This document shows positions 19,313-26,702 of a DNA stretch of 64,000 nt, piece by piece. The DNA is taken from the NCBI RefSeq assembly GCF_000350085.1, contig NZ_CAUM01000150.1:62001-126000 (forward strand), read 5' to 3'. The notes below the pieces were generated by a model, which did not search any database, had not been told where the DNA came from, and worked only from the letters and a program-made list of their open reading frames with translations. Positions within the stretch are counted from its first letter, which is position 1. Each line of letters opens with the position of its first letter. Source of the stretch: Mesorhizobium metallidurans STM 2683. GTDB taxonomy: Bacteria; Pseudomonadota; Alphaproteobacteria; Rhizobiales; Rhizobiaceae. Both the position numbers and the translations under genes were made by a program.

Positions 19313-21415
19313 CTATTCGGCTGCCGTACGCATGTCGAAATCCGCCACCGCGTCGACGATCGGCGTGTCGCGGCGGTAGGGCTGCCAGCGGATATCTGCG
19401 CCGATCTCGCGAGCGAGCTTGTGGCCACTGTGGACCGCATGGGTGATGGCGCCCGGAGCCAGCGTGTCGCCAATGCGATCGACGCTGCGGATGCCGGCGT
19501 CCGCAAGAGCGTCCGCCCGTTCCGTCAGCGTCTCGAACAACTCGCCGCGCGGCAGTCTCAACCCGACGATCACCACCGAGCGGCAAGCCACGCGTGTCTC
19601 CTCCCCGGTGAACAGATGCGCCAGCGTCGCCGTCTCGCCGTCAAAGGATTTTAAGAGATGCAGCGTGGTCACCGCCACCTTGCGTCGCGCCAGCGCCCGA
19701 TGCACCAGCGGCAGCTCGTTGGTCATGATCGTCCACGCCGAAGCTTGGCCTGCCGGCGTCACGTAGCTGACCGGGATGCCGTGTGCTGCCAGATGTTCGG
19801 TGAGGACGCCGCCCATATAGTAGTTGTCGAAATCGAAGACCAGCGTCGGCCCCTGGGGAAGCCGGCCGCCGGCGATGTCGTCGGGAGTGAAAACATCGGG
19901 ATGGTCGAGTCGGCCGACCGGAATCTCCAGCGAGGAATAGAGCATGTTTGTCCAGCGCGCGCCGGTCGCCAGCACCACGCGATCCGGCGAAAGCTCGATG
20001 ATCTCGTCCGCGCCAAGCGCGCTCTCGGCATAGAGCGAGACGTTGCTCATCTCGTCGAGACGCGCGAGGCGGTAGTCGACGACGCGGTTCCAGGCCGACA
20101 AGCCGGGCAGCGTCTTCTCGAAGGTCAGCCGCCCGCCGAAGGTCCGGTTGCTGTCGGCGAGTGTGACTTCATGGCCGCGACGGCCGAGCGTCAGCGCGCA
20201 TTCCAGCCCGGCCGGCCCGCCGCCGACAATCAGAATCCGCTCGGGGGTGTCGGCGCGCTCGACGCGCTCGGGATGCCAGCCGCGCCGCCATTCTTCGCCG
20301 GCGGTCGGGTTCTGGGTACAGCGCACCGGCACGCCGTCGTGCCAGCTTGAAATGCAGATGTTGCAGCCGATGCATTCGCGGATCTCGGCCTCGCGGCCCT
20401 CGCGGATCTTGTTCGGCAGGAATGGATCGGCGATCGAAGGCCGCGCGCCGCCGATAAAGTCCAGCACGCCGCGCCTGATTTGCGATACCATCGTGTCGGG
20501 CGAGGTAAAACGCCCGACGCCGACCACCGGCTTTTTGGTCAGCGATTTGACGAAATCGATCACCGGCTCATGGCTGCCTTCGCCGGTGAAGCGCGATGCC
20601 GAACAGTCGGTCGGGCTGGAATCCATCTTGACGTCGAACAGGTCCGGCACGTCCGCCAGCAGTGCGACCAGTTCGTGCGCCTCGGAAAGCTGGTTGCGGC
20701 CCGGCCTGCCGCGCAGTTCCTCGAGGCTTACCCGCAAGGCGACGCCGCAATCCTTGCCGACCGCATCCTTGGTGACTTCGATCATCTCGCGCACGAAGCG
20801 CACCCGGTTCTCGATCGAGCCGCCATAACAGTCGGTGCGATTGTTATATTCAGGCAGCAGGAATTCGTAGCCGAGATAGCCCATGCCGGCATAGACATAG
20901 ACGATGTCGAAGCCGGCCGTGCGCGCCTTGCGCGCCGCCTCAGTCTGGCATTTCAAAACGTCGCGTATATCGGCCCTGTCCATCGTCTTCGGGCGCAGAT
21001 TGCCCATGAAACCGACATGGGTGGCCATCCACGGAATGCCGGATGGCGACAGCGGAGGCAGGCGGCTTGTCCGGTTCATCACCGATGCGCCGCCGTGCCA
21101 AAGCTCCACGCCGGCAAGCGCGCCGTGGCGGTGCACCGCCTCCGTCATCAGCGCATGCGCACGGATGTCGTTGCCGTCCCACATCGTGGCAAAAGGCAGC
21201 GGTGCATCGTCCGAGCTGGGGTCGATCGAACAGGCGCCGGTGCAGATCACGCCCCATCCGCCCTCGGCCTTGGCCTCACGGAAGGCCGCGCGCACCCGCG
21301 GCAGTGCGTTGGTCATGCCGCTGGCGTGCGGCACTTGATAGAAACGGTTCGGCGCCGTGACGGGCCCGATGCGCACCGGTTCGAACAGAATCTCGTAGCG
21401 GGGATTGCACTGCAT
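19313..21415 (-). CDS. Trimethylamine-dehydrogenase-like iron-sulfur flavoprotein (amine demethylase candidate)
   Basis: A 700-residue protein of the TMADH / dimethylglycine-demethylase (DgcA) / dienoyl-CoA reductase family. It has an N-terminal FMN TIM barrel (FEPVRIGPVTAPNRFYQVPH), a 4Fe-4S motif CIGCNIC followed by a fourth Cys after 11 residues, and a C-terminal ADP/FAD-type domain (ILIVGGGPAGLECALTLGRR). In TMADH the FMN is linked to a cysteine directly after RFYQVPH; here Ala31 occupies that position, so flavin must be non-covalent. The tryptophan after the cluster cysteines (ISSW) is kept. The ATG at 21415 is chosen because homology starts there and a palindromic operator lies directly upstream. 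Substrate is likely a methylated amine, possibly the product of the MttB-like protein. Confidence 0.85.
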   Translation of the reverse strand: MQCNPRYEILFEPVRIGPVTAPNRFYQVPHASGMTNALPRVRAAFREAKAEGGWGVICTGACSIDPSSDDAPLPFATMWDGNDIRAHALMTEAVHRHGALAGVELWHGGASVMNRTSRLPPLSPSGIPWMATHVGFMGNLRPKTMDRADIRDVLKCQTEAARKARTAGFDIVYVYAGMGYLGYEFLLPEYNNRTDCYGGSIENRVRFVREMIEVTKDAVGKDCGVALRVSLEELRGRPGRNQLSEAHELVALLADVPDLFDVKMDSSPTDCSASRFTGEGSHEPVIDFVKSLTKKPVVGVGRFTSPDTMVSQIRRGVLDFIGGARPSIADPFLPNKIREGREAEIRECIGCNICISSWHDGVPVRCTQNPTAGEEWRRGWHPERVERADTPERILIVGGGPAGLECALTLGRRGHEVTLADSNRTFGGRLTFEKTLPGLSAWNRVVDYRLARLDEMSNVSLYAESALGADEIIELSPDRVVLATGARWTNMLYSSLEIPVGRLDHPDVFTPDDIAGGRLPQGPTLVFDFDNYYMGGVLTEHLAAHGIPVSYVTPAGQASAWTIMTNELPLVHRALARRKVAVTTLHLLKSFDGETATLAHLFTGEETRVACRSVVIVGLRLPRGELFETLTERADALADAGIRSVDRIGDTLAPGAITHAVHSGHKLAREIGADIRWQPYRRDTPIVDAVADFDMRTAAE

Positions 21416-21429
21416 CTGGGCTCGCGAAA

Positions 21430-21459
21430 TGCTTGTTGAACGATCGTACAACAAGCATA
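21430..21459 (-). promoter_or_regulatory. Palindromic operator of the TMADH-like/mttB operon
   Basis: A 30-bp near-perfect palindrome with arms ATGCTTGTTG (21430-21439) and CAACAAGCAT (21450-21459) and a palindromic ACGATCGT core; only one base pair breaks symmetry. Its inner 22 bp (21434-21455) match the operator at 9526-9547 read on the opposite strand at all but one position. It sits 14 bp upstream of the ATG, overlapping the expected promoter or leader. Confidence 0.7.
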
Positions 21460-21527
21460 TTCGCACCGGTCGTGGAACGCAATGGCCTGCATGACTTGGC
21501 GGACTTGGATCCGGCACCACCGAGACG

Positions 21528-21560
21528 AAAAAGCCCACCCCGATACTATCAGGGTGGGCT
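21528..21560 (-). terminator. Intrinsic terminator after the APC permease gene
   Basis: On the minus strand AGCCCACCC pairs with GGGTGGGCT around an 11-nt loop and is followed by a run of T. It lies about 60 bp past the permease stop codon and separates that gene from the TMADH-like operon. Confidence 0.75.
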
Positions 21561-21616
21561 CAGAGGGGAGGTCGGATCGAGCGCGCCGATCTGCGCCCGA
21601 TCCATTCAGCCTGCCG

Positions 21617-23326
21617 TCAGATGACGAAAAACCAGTTGGCGAGCAGCATCACCACCACGCCGGCGATCAGCGTCAGATAGGGCAGGATTCCCGCCTTCTT
21701 GACCCTGAGATCCGACGACTTCATGCCGAGGTCGGCCAGCATATGGTCGGGGAATTTACCCTTGTCCTGGATGTAATGCCGGAAGCAGAACACCGGGATG
21801 ATCAGCGCTGCGGTGATCAGCCCCGCCCACAGCGCCATCGGGTTCCAGACCTTGGCGCCCGCACCCATGAAGATCGCATTGACATAGGCGAAGATCGCTC
21901 CGATGCCGAGCAGCCAGCTCGGCGCGCGCCATGGCCGCGCGATATGGCCGTTGTCGATGCGGTGGATCCAGCCAGCATTGAGGTTGAGGAAGTTGAAGAT
22001 GATGTAGCCGCAATTCGATACGGCGAGGATGAAGAAGAAGCTCGTCGCGTCGGCCGAAGCGATGGCCAGTACGATCAGGTTGAAGATCAGGTCGGTCCAC
22101 ATCGCCCGTGTCGGCGCGCCATGCTCGTTGACGTGGCTGAGATAGCGCGGCAGCCAGCCGTCGACCGAACCCTGGTAGAGCGTGCGCGAGGAGCCGGCCA
22201 TGGCCGTCATGATGCACAGCACCAGCGCCAGGATCATCAGCATCACCAGCAGGCTGTGGATAAGCTGTCCGCCACCAACCATTCCGGCCAGCGCGTCGGC
22301 CACACCGGAGCCGTCGACGATCGGCGTGGCCAGCATGCCGTTGAGGCCGAGCACGCCCTGGAAGGTGAACGGCACCAGGATGAACAGCAGCATGCAGAGC
22401 AGGCCGGAATAGAAGATCGCCTTGAACGTGTCGGTGCCGGGGTTCTTGAACTCCGACGTGTAGCAGACGGCGGTCTCAAAACCGTAGGTCGACCACGCCG
22501 CGATGAACATGCCGCCGAGCACGAGCGTCCAGCCGGCGATGTTCCAAGCCCCGGGCTCCGGCGCATAGGCGGCCGCCAGCGGCACCAGCGGCGAAAAATT
22601 CGCCCAGTTGATCTGGCCGGTGAAGATCGGCACCAGGCCGACGATCAGCATCGGGATGATGACCAGCAGGCCGATATATTTCTGCACATTGGCCGTGCCC
22701 AGGATGCCGCGATGCTGGATGGAGAAGATGATCAGCATCAGCAGCGCGCCGATGAAGAAGGTGGCGTTGAAGGTGAAGGAGACCGGCCCCAGCGTGTGAC
22801 CGTAGAGCGTCCAGTTGCGGATCGCGGGCGTGGCTGCCGCAGTCACCGCCGCAATCGCATCGGCAGCGCTCGTTCCTGCATGCGCCGCGATATAGGCGGC
22901 CACTTCCGGCGAGGTGTCGGTGAACAGCGGCACTGGCGCCAGCGCGTTGAGGATATAGGCGGCGGCGATCGAACAGCCGAGCGACAGCACCGGCGACCAC
23001 GCGAACCAGTTGCACCACACCGAAAGCGGCGCAATGAACTTGGAATAGCGCAACCAGGCGGTGGCGCCGTAGATCGAGGCGCCGCCGGACTTGTTCGGAA
23101 ACAGGCCGGCGATTTCCGCATAGGTGAAGGATTGCAGGAAGCCCATGATCATGGACGCGATCCAGATCGCGAAGGCCAGCGTGCCGGTGGTGCCGGCAAT
23201 GCCGCCGATCGAAAACAGGACGAGGGCAGGAACGCCGCTTGCCACCCAGAAGGCGCCGCGCCAGTCGATGTGCCTAAGCAGCCTGCTTTCGACAGGCAAC
23301 TCCACGGCAGTCGTTATCGTGCTCAT
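21617..23326 (-). CDS. APC-superfamily amino acid/amine permease
   Basis: A 569-residue integral membrane protein with about 12-14 predicted helices. Helix 1 carries the unwound Gly-rich motif typical of APC carriers (LFSIGGIAGTTGTLAFAIW). A large extracytoplasmic insert lies near residues 140-190, longer than in most members. It is downstream of tdm on the same strand, with a 247-bp gap, and ends at an intrinsic terminator. The position suggests uptake of a methylated amine or a pathway amino acid, but its substrate is unknown. The 247-bp gap (23327-23573) has AT-rich promoter-like stretches and no gene. Confidence 0.85.
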   Translation of the reverse strand: MSTITTAVELPVESRLLRHIDWRGAFWVASGVPALVLFSIGGIAGTTGTLAFAIWIASMIMGFLQSFTYAEIAGLFPNKSGGASIYGATAWLRYSKFIAPLSVWCNWFAWSPVLSLGCSIAAAYILNALAPVPLFTDTSPEVAAYIAAHAGTSAADAIAAVTAAATPAIRNWTLYGHTLGPVSFTFNATFFIGALLMLIIFSIQHRGILGTANVQKYIGLLVIIPMLIVGLVPIFTGQINWANFSPLVPLAAAYAPEPGAWNIAGWTLVLGGMFIAAWSTYGFETAVCYTSEFKNPGTDTFKAIFYSGLLCMLLFILVPFTFQGVLGLNGMLATPIVDGSGVADALAGMVGGGQLIHSLLVMLMILALVLCIMTAMAGSSRTLYQGSVDGWLPRYLSHVNEHGAPTRAMWTDLIFNLIVLAIASADATSFFFILAVSNCGYIIFNFLNLNAGWIHRIDNGHIARPWRAPSWLLGIGAIFAYVNAIFMGAGAKVWNPMALWAGLITAALIIPVFCFRHYIQDKGKFPDHMLADLGMKSSDLRVKKAGILPYLTLIAGVVVMLLANWFFVI

Positions 23327-23573
23327 GTGTTTGGCTTCCCCATTTGCTGTTCCCCGTAGCGAAGGCCCCGACTGTGCGAGGCTTCATCGTCACATGATCT
23401 CAACGACTCCTGTGTTTCCACTCAGTCGCATTTTTTTCTTGGCAGTGAAGATTGATCCGCCGCGCTTTCACGTCAAGCGTTTTGTGAGCCTATGCACATC
23501 ACGCTTGCGAAACACATTGCTACCCGGCCGGCCAGCACCGCCGACAAACCATTGCACGTCTGGGATGCTGCCG

Positions 23574-25946
23574 TCAGGAACGCGGCCTGGTCTTCTGTGG
23601 GTCGTAATGCGCGAAGCCGACCACGCGCGCCGGCAGCCGCTTGGCATGCCCGTCGAGCTTGCCGATCTCGACCTCGGTGCCGGTGGCCGCATGGGTCACA
23701 TCGAGCCTCGCCAGCGCGATGTTCTTGTTCAGCACCGGTGAACGCATGCCCGAGGTGACGACGCCGATCTGGGCGCGGCCGACATGCACGCAGTCGCCAT
23801 GGCCGACGGCTGCATTGGCGTCGATGTCGAGGCCGACCAGCTTTGTCTGTGGATGTTCCTTGCGCCTTATCAGCGCCTCGCGGCCGATGAAATCGTCGGT
23901 CTTGGTCTTCAGCGGCACGGTAAAGCCGATGCCGGCCTCGAACGGATCGGTCTGGTCGGAAAATTCATAGCCGGCGAAGATCAGCCCGGCCTCGATGCGC
24001 ACCATGTCGAGCGCCTGCAGGCCCATCGGCTTCAACCCATGCGGCTGGCCGGCCTCCCAGATGGCGTCGAACACTTTTTCGGCGTCGCGCGGGTGGCACC
24101 AGACCTCGTAGCCGAGTTCGCCGGTGTAGCCGGTGCGCGAGACGACGACCGGGATGCCATTGCCGCCGCCTATGCGGGCGACAGCGAAGCGGAACCATTC
24201 GAGCTCGTCGATCGACGGCTGCAGCGGCGAGGTCCAGATCACCTCCCGCAGGATGTCGCGGCTCTTAGGCCCTTGCACGGCCACATTGTGCATCTGGTCG
24301 GTGGACGAGCGCACCAAGACGTTGAGGCCGCCGAGCTTCGTTGCCGTTTCGCGCAGCCATTCGCCGGAGAGATCGTCGCCGCCGACCCAGCGGAAATTGT
24401 CCTTGCCGAGGCGCAGCAGCGTGCCGTCGTCGATCATACCGCCATGCTCGTAGCACATCGCCGAATAGACGACCTGGCCGACACCGAGCTTCTTGACGTC
24501 GCGGGTCAGCGTGTATTGCAGCAGCGCTTCCGAATCCGGGCCGGTGACCTCGAATTTGCGCAGCGGCGACAGGTCCATGATCACGGCGTCCTGCCGGCAG
24601 GCCCAGTATTCGGCGATTGGCCCTTCCTTGGCGAAGGAATTGGCCAGCCAGTAGCCCCTGTATTCGACGAAGTTGCGCGTGTGCTTGGCGAAGCTCGAAT
24701 GAAAGGCTGTCTCGCGGGTCATTTTCGGTTCCGAATCGGGCGTCATGCGTCTGGCGATCGCTCGCGAGAATTTGTGCTGGCCGGAATAGGTGCGCACATG
24801 GATGTCGGTCAGGTTCCAGCCATTGGCCGGCGTCGTGTCGTCGGGGCAGGCGGAGGAAACGCAGACGATGTCGGTGAGCGCCCGCAGCAGCACATAGTCG
24901 CCCGGCCGCGACCATGGCTCGTCGGACACCATCACGCCATGCGCGTCGATCGCCGTGTTGAAGAAGAAGTTGATCGCCATCCAGCCCGCGCGGGGAGTTA
25001 CCCCTTTATCCGACAGCGCCTTGTTGAAATTCTCCGAGCAGTTGGTGTGACCGGGATAGCCGATGTCGTCGTAATATTTGGCCGCGCAGGCGAGCGCGAA
25101 GGCATCGTGCCGGCCGCATGTGTCCTGCACCACCTCGACCAGCGGCTCCATGTCCTGGTCATAGTATTTCGAATGCAGGCCTGGCATCGGATAGCTTGAC
25201 CCCATCAGCGTGCGGGTCGTCGTCACGTCGAGCGGATGGTCGCGGCCCTTGTCCAGCTTGCGCGCCGAAAAGCACTGGAAGTCGGTGCACTGGCGCCCGT
25301 CGACATCGATGATCTGCAGATAGTCGCCAGCCTTGACGAAATAGGATTCAGCCGTTGCCGAATGAACCCTGAGATCGAGCACCGGATCGGCCAGCGGATC
25401 GCCGAGCTGCGACTTCGCCGCCGGACGGATGGTGGCGCGCCGCACGATGACGCTGAGCGGTGTCGCCGTGTCGTGGCCGTCGACCAGCATCGGGCCGCCC
25501 GGCGCGGCGATCAGCATCGCGCCATCGCGGGCGACGGTAAAGCCCTGTTCGGTGCCGGCTGGGGTGACACTGCCGAAGACACGCACGGCCCTGGCATGAT
25601 CAAGCCGCACCTGCCGGCGCTCGAGCCCGCGGCGGACGGAGGCGAGACTGTCGTCGCCCTCCGCCAGCAACGCCTTGATGCCGGCGGCATTGCTGTTCGA
25701 TTTTTCACCGAAGATGCCGGGATCGGTGACGCCGGTCTTGTCACAGGCCAGCAGTTCGCAAGCCTGCCCGCCCTCGACATTGCGCACCGTAATCGTGTCG
25801 CCGGCCTCGACCTCGATGAGCACCGCCTCGTTGCCCTGGATCGTATAGCGCTCCATGCCCGGCGGCAACGCGATCTGGCCGGGCCGCAGAATCAGGCTTG
25901 GCCGGGGTGGTCCGGCTGCAACGGCGGGGTAGGGCGACTGGCTCAT
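23574..25946 (-). CDS. tdm: Trimethylamine N-oxide demethylase
   Basis: A 790-residue protein with the architecture of bacterial Tdm (EC 4.1.2.32), which converts TMAO to dimethylamine and formaldehyde. A DUF1989 metal-binding domain lies at about residues 195-370 and a GcvT-like tetrahydrofolate domain at about 410-785, which can capture the formaldehyde. Cys287, Cys303 and Cys367 have the spacing I recall for the metal-binding cysteines of the Methylocella enzyme (offset 24). The first 190 residues look like a degenerate second copy of the DUF1989 fold (AGDTITVRNVEGGQ compared with AGDYLQIIDVDGRQ). It lies 126 bp downstream of mgdD on the same strand. The ribosome site is weak. Confidence 0.93.
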   Translation of the reverse strand: MSQSPYPAVAAGPPRPSLILRPGQIALPPGMERYTIQGNEAVLIEVEAGDTITVRNVEGGQACELLACDKTGVTDPGIFGEKSNSNAAGIKALLAEGDDSLASVRRGLERRQVRLDHARAVRVFGSVTPAGTEQGFTVARDGAMLIAAPGGPMLVDGHDTATPLSVIVRRATIRPAAKSQLGDPLADPVLDLRVHSATAESYFVKAGDYLQIIDVDGRQCTDFQCFSARKLDKGRDHPLDVTTTRTLMGSSYPMPGLHSKYYDQDMEPLVEVVQDTCGRHDAFALACAAKYYDDIGYPGHTNCSENFNKALSDKGVTPRAGWMAINFFFNTAIDAHGVMVSDEPWSRPGDYVLLRALTDIVCVSSACPDDTTPANGWNLTDIHVRTYSGQHKFSRAIARRMTPDSEPKMTRETAFHSSFAKHTRNFVEYRGYWLANSFAKEGPIAEYWACRQDAVIMDLSPLRKFEVTGPDSEALLQYTLTRDVKKLGVGQVVYSAMCYEHGGMIDDGTLLRLGKDNFRWVGGDDLSGEWLRETATKLGGLNVLVRSSTDQMHNVAVQGPKSRDILREVIWTSPLQPSIDELEWFRFAVARIGGGNGIPVVVSRTGYTGELGYEVWCHPRDAEKVFDAIWEAGQPHGLKPMGLQALDMVRIEAGLIFAGYEFSDQTDPFEAGIGFTVPLKTKTDDFIGREALIRRKEHPQTKLVGLDIDANAAVGHGDCVHVGRAQIGVVTSGMRSPVLNKNIALARLDVTHAATGTEVEIGKLDGHAKRLPARVVGFAHYDPQKTRPRS

Positions 25947-25983
25947 CTCGACTCTGAATCTTGAGAAACAAGTTTGCCTGTAC

Positions 25984-25998
25984 GTGAAATTATTTTAG
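25984..25998 (-). promoter_or_regulatory. Candidate pathway operator upstream of tdm
   Basis: GTGAAATTATTTTAG lies 38 bp upstream of the tdm ATG in the mgdD-tdm gap. It resembles GTGAAATTTTTTTCA at 39392 (dmm region) and GTGAAATTTGTTTCG at 44497 (tmm region). It may be a site for the XRE-cupin regulator or simply an AT-rich promoter part. Confidence 0.35.
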
Positions 25999-26072
25999 CA
26001 GCAAGAATAGGCAGCAAGCCCGGATTTGGCAAGGCGAAGGTGTCGGCCACTCGTCGCCGGCGCGAATGAAAG

Positions 26073-26702
26073 CTACGCCAATTCCTCGGAGTATCGGATG
26101 TCGATGCCGTATTCGGCGGCAGCGTCGAGCATCGTGTGCCACAGGCTTTCGGCGAAGGTCGCAAACACCAGAAGGTTGAACACAGCCTGCCCATCCGGCT
26201 GGTCGCCGCCGCGCCAGAGCGTGACGCTGGTATGGTCGATCGAGGTCGCGGCCGCAGCACCAACCGGGAATACCGCCGGGTGCAGATCGAGCGACGACAG
26301 CTTGGCGAGCATGGTGCGCGCCTTGGCTCCGGAGATGCTGATCAGGGCGCGTGCGTGCGACTGGTCTGACAGCGAGGCGGGGCCGGAGAACGCCGGCGCC
26401 AGCGTGTTCATCGTGTGCTTGCCGTTCTTCGACAGCACTAGGAACTGGTGCGGGCCCGACCAGATCAGCGCGGCGTCCTTGGCCTGGATGGCTTTGGGCG
26501 CCTCCGGAGCTGCCACTCCGAAACGCGTTTTGGCGGCCTTTGCCAGTTCGGCCCATTTGCCGCGCCGCGCCATGACCTGGATCAGCTCGAAATTGCGGAT
26601 CTCGGTCAAAGAAACGCCGGCCTCGATACCGCGCGCGCCGTGGACGCCGGTGGCAAGAGCGTGCTCCAGCGGACTGCGGGAAGCCCAGGAAAAGTCAGCC
26701 AC
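26073..26702 (-). CDS. mgdD: N-methylglutamate dehydrogenase, gamma-type subunit
   Basis: A 209-residue homologue of the gamma subunit of heterotetrameric sarcosine oxidase (SoxG). With the three preceding genes it forms the enzyme that oxidises N-methylglutamate to glutamate and a folate-bound or free C1 unit. Family features include LTEIRNFELIQVMARRGKW near the N-terminus and DQSHARALISISG in the middle. The start is a GTG at 26702 that overlaps the mgdC stop by 8 bp (GTGGCTGA), so translation is probably coupled. Longer upstream extensions of the frame lie inside mgdC and are not credible. Confidence 0.88.
   Translation of the reverse strand: MADFSWASRSPLEHALATGVHGARGIEAGVSLTEIRNFELIQVMARRGKWAELAKAAKTRFGVAAPEAPKAIQAKDAALIWSGPHQFLVLSKNGKHTMNTLAPAFSGPASLSDQSHARALISISGAKARTMLAKLSSLDLHPAVFPVGAAAATSIDHTSVTLWRGGDQPDGQAVFNLLVFATFAESLWHTMLDAAAEYGIDIRYSEELA

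Noticed and set aside
21482..23359. A 625-residue open frame on the plus strand
   Set aside because: It is antisense to the APC permease gene, is rich in Asp, Arg, His and Gln with no recognisable domain, and arises from high-GC third-position bias.
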